DNA from: Euptelea pleiosperma
Lineage: Eukaryota > Streptophyta > Magnoliopsida > Ranunculales > Eupteleaceae
Assembly: GCA_035048495.1 (NCBI GenBank)
Contig: CM068541.1
Span: 7,447,929 to 7,511,928 of the forward strand
Reading direction: 5' to 3'
Length of the DNA: 64,000 bases
Under the pieces are notes generated by a model, which was given only the letters and a program-made list of their open reading frames with translations, searched no databases and was not told where the DNA came from. This document shows, piece by piece, positions 57,932-64,000 of this stretch. Each line of letters opens with the position of its first letter. Positions within the stretch are counted from its first letter, which is position 1. The translations under genes were made by a program, and so were the position numbers.

Positions 57932-58140
57932 GAGTAAAACTTGGATGACAGGGGCTGTGATGGATGGAGATGACAGGGCAGCAGATCACGGTACGTGGAT
58001 TTTGTACCGGCCGACCACCTCGACTACTCACTTGGGTACGTGTGGTGACGCGAGGTGGTCAGTCCATACAAATTCCATGTGCCGAGATCTGCTGCCCTGT
58101 CATCTCCTTGGATGACAGGCCCAGTCATCAAAGTTTTCTC
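57932..58140. mobile_element. Fold-back MITE, GAGTAAAACTTGGATGAC ends, nested
   Basis: 209 bp. GAGTAAAACTTGGATGACAG mirrors GATGACAGGCCCAGTCATC and AAAGTTTTCTC; inner arms GATGACAGGGCAGCAGATC / GATCTGCTGCCCTGTCATC are perfect. It lacks the G-box core. It is inserted in the arm of the same host MITE that received 57489-57883; that arm resumes with AGGTGGACATATATGTTG. Confidence 0.8.
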
Positions 58141-58521
58141 CCCTTATAGGTGGACATATATGTTGAATATCAGCCCGATTAGTGATTTCAAACCTTCTGA
58201 TCTGAGTACCCCAAATAATGCTTGAAAGATATGGTTAAGAATCAACCCATGAAAACGACTCCAAATCTAGAAATTGTAATTCATTAAAATCTTAATTTTT
58301 GAAATTAGAAATCTTGTGTTTGGAAATACGTAGAAATTAAAAAGAATTATTAACTGATGAGATTAGTTCAAAGCAAGTAACAGTGTTGTGTTCCCAAATT
58401 TACAAGTTTTACCCCTAATTTTCGAGGAATTGTACTTGTAATTCTTTACAATTCGGTCTCCCAAACATGCCAAATTGCAGTTCCAGGAATTACAAATCCA
58501 ATTCTTGGTTCTCATCATGGT

Positions 58522-58719
58522 TCCAGATTTCGGGATCAGAGACCTCCGATCCCAATCCAGATCAGTCTGATTCAGAACAGGATTGGCGCATTTGGCACGA
58601 TCCAAATTAAGTGGGTCTTCAATGGGAAACAGTGATCTCGGGGCGGATCGGATAGGTGCTCCGTTCCCGATCCGGATTGCCCGATCCAGACCAAGATCGG
58701 TTGAGACTTTGAACCATGG
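58522..58719. repeat. GATCCGG-rich repeat, copy 1
   Basis: Shares GGGAAACAGTGATCTCGGGG, CCGATCCGGAT and TTGAACCATGG with 63165-63389, in the same orientation. Non-coding. Confidence 0.7.
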
Positions 58720-59096
58720 TTCTCCTACATGTGTATATGACTTCTTAATGACAATATATGTACATGCTGCTGAGGATTGAGCCCAACCTTTAATGGGACC
58801 CACCTAAAATATCTAGATGATGATTTTAGTTATTCACTTTAACTTTCTCTCTTTTCTGGTAAGTACTTTTACTTTTTTCCCAGGCAAGTAAAAAAAAATT
58901 TGTACAATGCCAAACAGAACATGGTTGAAAATCTTGATCTCGGCCATTGGATCATTTGGTGATGTGAAAAATGAGTGAAATTGGGTGGTTGAGATTCTAA
59001 ACCTTGAAACATATCTACCAATTAAAAGCCTTCTGATAATGCTAAGTTTTAGCCCAGTAAATTTTGTGAGTAAACATCCACCAAATAATATTATTC

Positions 59097-59318
59097 GAGT
59101 AAACCTTTGATGACTGCGGACTGTCACCGAATCCTATGACTACCAATGAGTTCTCGGTACATACACCAAGTGCATTTTGCCACCTACCCATGTGCTTAAA
59201 AAAATCTTAAAAAGGTACTCACATGCATACATAGCAAAAAAAACACTGGGATACATGCCGAGAACCCATTGGTAGTCACGGTCTTTGATGACAGCCCAAT
59301 GTCATCAAAGGTTTACTC
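59097..59318. mobile_element. Fold-back MITE, GAGTAAACCTTTGATGAC ends
   Basis: The left GAGTAAACCTTTGATGAC mirrors the right GTCATCAAAGGTTTACTC; inner CTACCAATGAGTTCTCGG mirrors CCGAGAACCCATTGGTAG. It is a relative of the 7125-7297 element. The right end abuts the next MITE. Confidence 0.75.
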
Positions 59319-59326
59319 AAATTTAG

Positions 59327-59680
59327 TGAGTAAGACTTAACTGACCACCCACAATAAAAGCCACGTGGAGATTTCTTAGAGGACACTGACTGTATAGATA
59401 TTTGACCAATCCCTAGGTGGAGCTATAAACCCAAAATCAACCTGATTAGTGATTTCTAAGCGTCAGTTGAAGTCATTTTCTTGGGTTGATTTTAACCCTA
59501 GTAATTTGAGCATTATTTACCATTATCTAGGTATAAAGATCCAAAGGTTTGAAACCACTAATCAGGTTGATTTTTGGTTTGTAGGTTCACTTTGGGATTG
59601 GCGGCCAAAAATCATACGGTCAGCGTCCTCTAAAAAATTACCACGTGGCTTATCTTGTGGGTGGTCAGGCAAGTCTAACT
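59327..59680. mobile_element. G-box MITE upstream of DUF2431 gene
   Basis: The ends TGAGTAAGACTTAACTGACC and GGTCAGGCAAGTCTAACT are inverted copies, with GACCACCCACAATAAAAG-type outer arms. The G-boxes are at 59362-59367 and 59642-59647. A 12-bp direct repeat, ACTCAAATTTAG, occurs at both sides (59315-59326, 59678-59689), within which a 9-bp duplication fits. Its right G-box lies about 325 bp before the downstream start codon. Confidence 0.8.
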
Positions 59681-59970
59681 CAAATTTAGCTGAGTGGTGG
59701 TCCTTACGTACCCATTGTACACGAGACACGTGGAGACTAAGAAATTATGCTTTAACTACGGAAAATGTGGACATGACATTCCACTAAAACAGAAGAAAGG
59801 GATTACGATACCAATTGAAATGAAAAGAACATCATCATCCCTCTTTATTAAAAGTAAAGCCATCGTCGCAGTGAAGCAAATGAAATAAAACACCTACCCA
59901 TCATCCCTTTACTCTTATCTTTGGATCATAGACGAATACTTCACTGAGAACGGAAGCTTGATTGCAGAAA

Positions 59971-62298
59971 ATGGCTGAGAATGATTTGAGTTTTGTAGAC
60001 AAGTTGGTATCATTGTTCGAAGCAAAATTGTTTGGATTTGTGCAACGAGAAGATAAAAGAGAGAGACGTATTAAGCATTACAGCAGCTCTCATCAGATTT
60101 TACTGGTAGGAGAGGGCGATTTCTCCTTCTCTGCTTCTTTGGCTCAGGCTTTTGGCTCTGCCATTAACATGGTTGCTACTTCTCTAGACTCTCCAGGTAT
60201 TCTAGTTAATGAAAATTAGCTTTATTATTATATTTCGTAACCAAAAAATAGAATTAATTGAATTTGATTATTATAACTGCTTTAATTTGATTAATTTCTT
60301 GTTAGTGTGGCCAAATTTGCCATTAGTGTGAGTCCTTCACGAGGATTGCTTCTATTTCAGATTTTCTATTCTCGAATTATGAAAATGCCGCTTCCAACAT
60401 TTTCCAATTACAAATTAGGGGATGTAAAGTAATGCATGAGGTGGACGCGACAAAGATGGCTGACCATCGCGACCTCAGGTTCAAGCGATTCGACAAGATC
60501 ATCTTTAATTTCCCCCATGCAGATTATAATTACATACGTGGTGCTTCGCGGTCCGATCAACTTAAGTGAGTAATGAACTCATGAACCTCAGGTTGCAACA
60601 CCTATAAAAATAAAATAAACAAAATAACCTAGGAACTTAAATTTCTTGACTTCATTTCTACCAAAACAAATAGTTCATTACAAGTCTTTTCAAGGTATTC
60701 AACATTATTAAAAGTAAATATTTTTCTTTAAAAAAAGTTATCAGAAATGGTCTTATTAAATTACTTAATTACTTTCCATACCATTAATCATATTTTCAAT
60801 ATAGTCCCTTCATTATCACTTAATTACTTAACATGCCATTTTATCTATATTTAAAAAATCACTTTTTAACCAATTAATTTCTCCCTATGCCATTTTTCAA
60901 ACTGCCATTTGAGTTGAAACTTTTTTATTCTGTCGTTTCTTTTAAAAATGCCCCTATCATAAACGCACACGGTCCACTATAATATGTATATAAGGAGAAA
61001 GAGATACAGAGAGGAGATAAAAAGCTAATGCTTTCTTGACTCATAAATTGATAAACAATCATGGGGCCCACATGAAGATGTATTAAAGGCTGATTTTTGT
61101 TTAGCATAATCTCCTTAATATGGAGGATAATGTTCACCAAAACTCAGCCTATTCTAACATTTAGTCTTATAAAATGTGGATTTCAAGTTGAAAAATTCTA
61201 CAACGTCCATTCTTACCGTTAACTTTAACTCCAGATTCAATAGGGTAAGAAGTTTCCAAAAGGGTTGATTTCAATCTATGTTTTAAAACTCACCGAGTCG
61301 AATCGACTCTATTGTATTTCGAGTCGACTCAGCATATAAACTCGGATTTGCATGCCTCTCCGAGTTGACTCGGAAACTTGGCCTGGTCTTTACCGAGTCA
61401 ACCACTTAAAGGCCCGGTCGACTCAAATTTTTTTTTTTTTAATTTCTAAACTGTTTTACTATATTTTATAATTTTTCAAAGTTTTTTTCAATAAATATTA
61501 ATTTTTATATATTTAAATATTTAATAATTAATTTAATGACTTGCAGAGTCGACTCCCGAGTCTTTGAGGTGACTCAGCCCTATGGACTTCCGAGTCGAGT
61601 CTGAATTCCGAGTTTTAAAACATAGATTTCAATATGTTAAAACCCTCACCAGTTGGTCAAAAGGACTGTACACCCAGACCTCTTTGGGGATCAATTCACA
61701 AGTTCAACCGGTCATGATGTGGCGCCAGATGTGACAAACACTGGTTGGATTTTCAGTGAGATGATCTCCATGGTGAGTAGACATTGGCCATCTTCGCTCA
61801 AAATCAACCTTTAATTAGCGATCTCCATGTCCCCCATGATCACGTGTCATTTTATGAGTAAAAAAAGCACGAGTCAACCTATCATAACCTATCCTGACCC
61901 GTTCAATTACCACAGGTCTAGCATTTGCACGGTCACGATTGACGATCACATATGCCCGTCATGATTATTTGATTTTTCTTTTATAAAAGTATTTGTCTGA
62001 TTTAAGAGATATATGTTGATTGTTAATGAATAGGCAGCATCGGAAGCTAGTAAGGCAATTCTTTGAGAATGCAAAGAGAATGCTCAAAGTGGGTGGAGAA
62101 GTTCATGTTACCCATAAGACCAATAATTTTCACATCGAATGGAAGTTGGAAGAATTGGCGTCTGAAAGCGGTCTCCGGTTGATAGAAAAGGTAAAATTCA
62201 AGTTGGAAGATTATCCAGGTTACAGTAATAAATATGGATTCAAAGGAAATGAGCCTTTCAACTGTAATCCAAGCAAGACTTACAAATTTGGTCATTAG
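59971..62298 (+). CDS. DUF2431 / BMT5-like Rossmann-fold protein (At4g26485-like)
   Basis: 231-aa protein in three exons: 59971-60196, 60361-60565, 62034-62298. All junctions are GT-AG and in phase. It has the BMT5-like (DUF2431) domain related to yeast 25S rRNA uridine-N3 methyltransferase. The nucleotide-fold motif HQILLVGEGDFSFS spans residues 41-54, then MVATSLDS, FDKIIFNFPHAD (119-130) and VGGEVHVTHKT near the C-terminal third; DYPGY and the final STYKF-like PSKTYKF are family features. The SAM-binding glycine-rich motif is present; methyltransferase activity of plant members is inferred, not shown. A preceding basic helix (KREDKRERR type) is common. Intron 2 (1.47 kb) contains a complete hAT-like MITE and family III-like sequence. 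The in-frame TTG upstream (59962) is not a likely start. Confidence 0.9.
61276..61625. mobile_element. hAT-like MITE with 16-bp TIRs and 8-bp TSD
   Basis: 350 bp in intron 2 of the DUF2431 gene. Perfect inverted ends CTATGTTTTAAAACTC / GAGTTTTAAAACATAG are flanked by ATTTCAAT on both sides (61268-61275, 61626-61633). An 8-bp duplication indicates hAT-type transposition. Both halves are packed with GAGTCGACTC-like palindromes around an AT-rich centre. Confidence 0.9.
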
Positions 62299-62340
62299 AT
62301 CGATCGTCGATCTTCTTCTGATCTCTTTTCGATTGCATGT

Positions 62341-62408
62341 ATATATATAGCTTAAGTGTGAGGCTTAATGGAACTATATATATAGCTTAAGTGTGAGGCT
62401 TAATGGAA
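62341..62408 (+). repeat. 35-bp tandem duplication in 3' UTR
   Basis: ATATATATAGCTTAAGTGTG followed by AGGCTTAATGGAA occurs at 62341 and 62376, 43 bp after the DUF2431 stop codon. Confidence 0.85.
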
Positions 62409-63160
62409 GTGATCGATCTTCGTCATGTGTACGGATGAACTAGAGACTGTGATTATATGAAATGAAAATACTTTTTAACTTGTTTTATAATTTTAATTAA
62501 TGTTTCTATGTTACTGCTTGGACGGCGACAATGGTAAACGGTGGTGGCAAATAACGGCAACAATAATTTTGTGGAGTCAACAGTTGGGGAAAACGAAGTG
62601 GATCAGGATGTTATATGTTATGTTATGTGGAGCCTGATAGTACTAGAGTACTACTGTACATGAAGGCACAACACCGTGCCCCCGAATTTTTTTTATTTTC
62701 GGGGAGGTCTTGTTTTCATACTTTTACATAGAGATATACAGAAACCCTAGTTTTGTCATAGATTATATGTACCTCTGTTTGCATGGGACAATCATTACTT
62801 TTTTTTTTTTTTTGCATCAGAGCATAGTGGAATCAGCATGAGTCCGTGAACATACCTCGATCTTGAGGGAACCATGTAAGCGTCCAACGTCAAAGACATC
62901 GGTCATCATCAAAGACTTGTTCTAATGTTTGTAGCTATTTGTAGTCACTTGTTTACTACAAATATTAGACAACTTTTTGGCGAATAAATGGTGGGTCTCG
63001 CTGCAAATATTTGTTCGATGTTGCATCACAAAGCACACAAATGCTGCAATCGTTAGAGCTATATATATACCTAGCAAGGATTTTGTTTCCTTTTATTTTA
63101 TTTTAGTTTTAGTTTTAGTTTTTCATGTTGAGGTTCAATTGGACCGGGTGTTAGAAGTGC
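62409..63160. other. Intergenic, no gene recognised
   Basis: Poly-T runs and short TTTTAGTTTTAGTTT repeats. No coding sequence or repeat pairing is seen. Confidence 0.4.
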
Positions 63161-63164
63161 TTTG

Positions 63165-63389
63165 TTTGAAATCTCGGGATCGGATACCGGATCGGTGGGC
63201 TCTGATCCCAATTCGGATGGCTCCGATCTAGAATGGGATCGGCCCATTCGCCCCAGACAAAGTGGGACTCCCTTGGGAAACAGTTATCTCGGGGTGAGAC
63301 AAACTATTTTTGGATTGGATTGGTGGGCTTCGATCCTGATCCGGATCGTCTGATCCAGAATGGGATCGGCCGAGAATTCAAACCATGAT
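63165..63389. repeat. GATCCGG-rich repeat, copy 2
   Basis: Second copy of the repeat at 58522-58719: TGGGAAACAGTTATCTCGGGG, CCGGATCG, TTCAAACCATGA. It is longer, with an internal repeat of the GGTGGGCTNNGATCC type. Confidence 0.7.
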
Positions 63390-63399
63390 GAAGAGCACA

Positions 63400-64000
63400 C
63401 CGCCTCGTCAAAACTCATCTAAAGTTAACCTGAGTTAGTTTTTAAACATTTTTTTTTTGTCACTAAACTTCATTTTTGCAAAGATGTTCCTTTTGGCTTT
63501 TCTTTGGAGCGCCTTGTGTCAATTTTGGTCCTAGATTTTATACTACTTGCGAAGAACATCCATTAACGCTCTAGACTAGGGGAATGCACATGAATGCCAA
63601 AGGTCCTACTTGGTTTGTTGCAATGGAATGCATTTGCATTTGCATTTGATTGACATGCATTTGCTTGCAAAGTAATTCCATTACAGCTTTTTGGCTCACA
63701 ATTGTATACGGTTTACCGATCCAACTTCTGAAATTCGACACAAACCTCCATTAAAAAACATGAATCTCTACGGTAAATCATAGAGAGAGAGAGAGGGAGA
63801 TATATAACTGAAATCCTAGTCAATTACGGTAGAATCTAACTAACAAAAATCCATTGAAAGACTTAAGCCGTAAGAGAGGTTCTTTAGTTTGCAAGTTGAT
63901 GCATCACTTTAAGTTATGCATTCACTTGCAAATGATTTTAATGAGGACTTGCATTAAGGATAATTGAATGCGATGCATCGGTTTGCAACCTGCCCAACCA
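63400..64000. other. Intergenic to window end
   Basis: Contains GCATTTGCATTTGCATTT microrepeats and a partly mirrored TTGCAAGTTGATGCATC near the end. Possibly the start of another MITE cut by the window edge. Confidence 0.35.

Noticed and set aside
59694..59888. Short frame with CFNYGKCGH, resembling a CCHC zinc knuckle
   Set aside because: The spacing is broken and no Gag or other retroelement sequence surrounds it; chance or a very small relic.

Overview
The window is nuclear DNA from a flowering plant. It is AT-rich, its genes have many introns, and it is dominated by transposon debris. It contains plant-specific genes: a plastid SufE-BolA fusion, an NDR1/HIN1-like protein, an angiosperm-type terpene synthase remnant and a fused uridine kinase/UPRT. 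Nothing in it fixes the family. The terpene synthase remnant and general character would suit a magnoliid or another woody lineage, but that is a guess. No rRNA, functional tRNA or CRISPR array was seen.

Layout. 0-8.7 kb holds no host gene; it contains a decayed pogo/Tigger transposase and a dense run of fold-back MITEs. 8.7-24.6 kb holds a complete 15-exon uridine kinase-like gene (UKL, + strand, 478 aa). Its 3.1-kb intron 11 contains a 5'-truncated, antisense Ty1/copia retrotransposon. 26.2-28.7 kb holds a three-exon cytosolic fructose-bisphosphate aldolase pseudogene. 30.4-31.5 kb holds an intact, intronless SUFE1. 32.7-36.8 kb (- strand) holds a ten-exon polytopic membrane protein of the At3g27390 type. 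37-43 kb is transposons, including a 2.56-kb element nested in a MITE. 43.3-43.9 kb (- strand) holds an NHL/LEA_2 gene. 45.8-47.8 kb (- strand) holds the last five exons of a terpene synthase, with a small Helitron in one intron. 47.9-53.1 kb is a duplicated LTR-derived segment. 53.1-56.8 kb is a 3.7-kb non-autonomous Helitron of the same family. 56.9-59.7 kb is nested MITEs. 60.0-62.3 kb holds a three-exon DUF2431/BMT5-like gene. 62.4-64 kb has no recognisable gene.

The genes do not form a pathway; each is an independent nuclear locus (pyrimidine salvage, Fe-S cluster assembly, membrane or defence-related proteins, a dead glycolytic copy, a truncated terpenoid gene).

The most unusual content is a very abundant family of fold-back elements. 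The long inverted arms each carry a palindromic G-box (CACGTG) next to a conserved roughly 100-bp core. Two copies have perfect 9-bp target-site duplications and several others have near-perfect 9-12 bp flanking repeats, which places the family with Mutator-like elements. The same core occurs with several different terminal sequences. Copies are nested in one another and in LTR, Helitron and other MITE sequence, and one lies in the promoter region of the DUF2431 gene.
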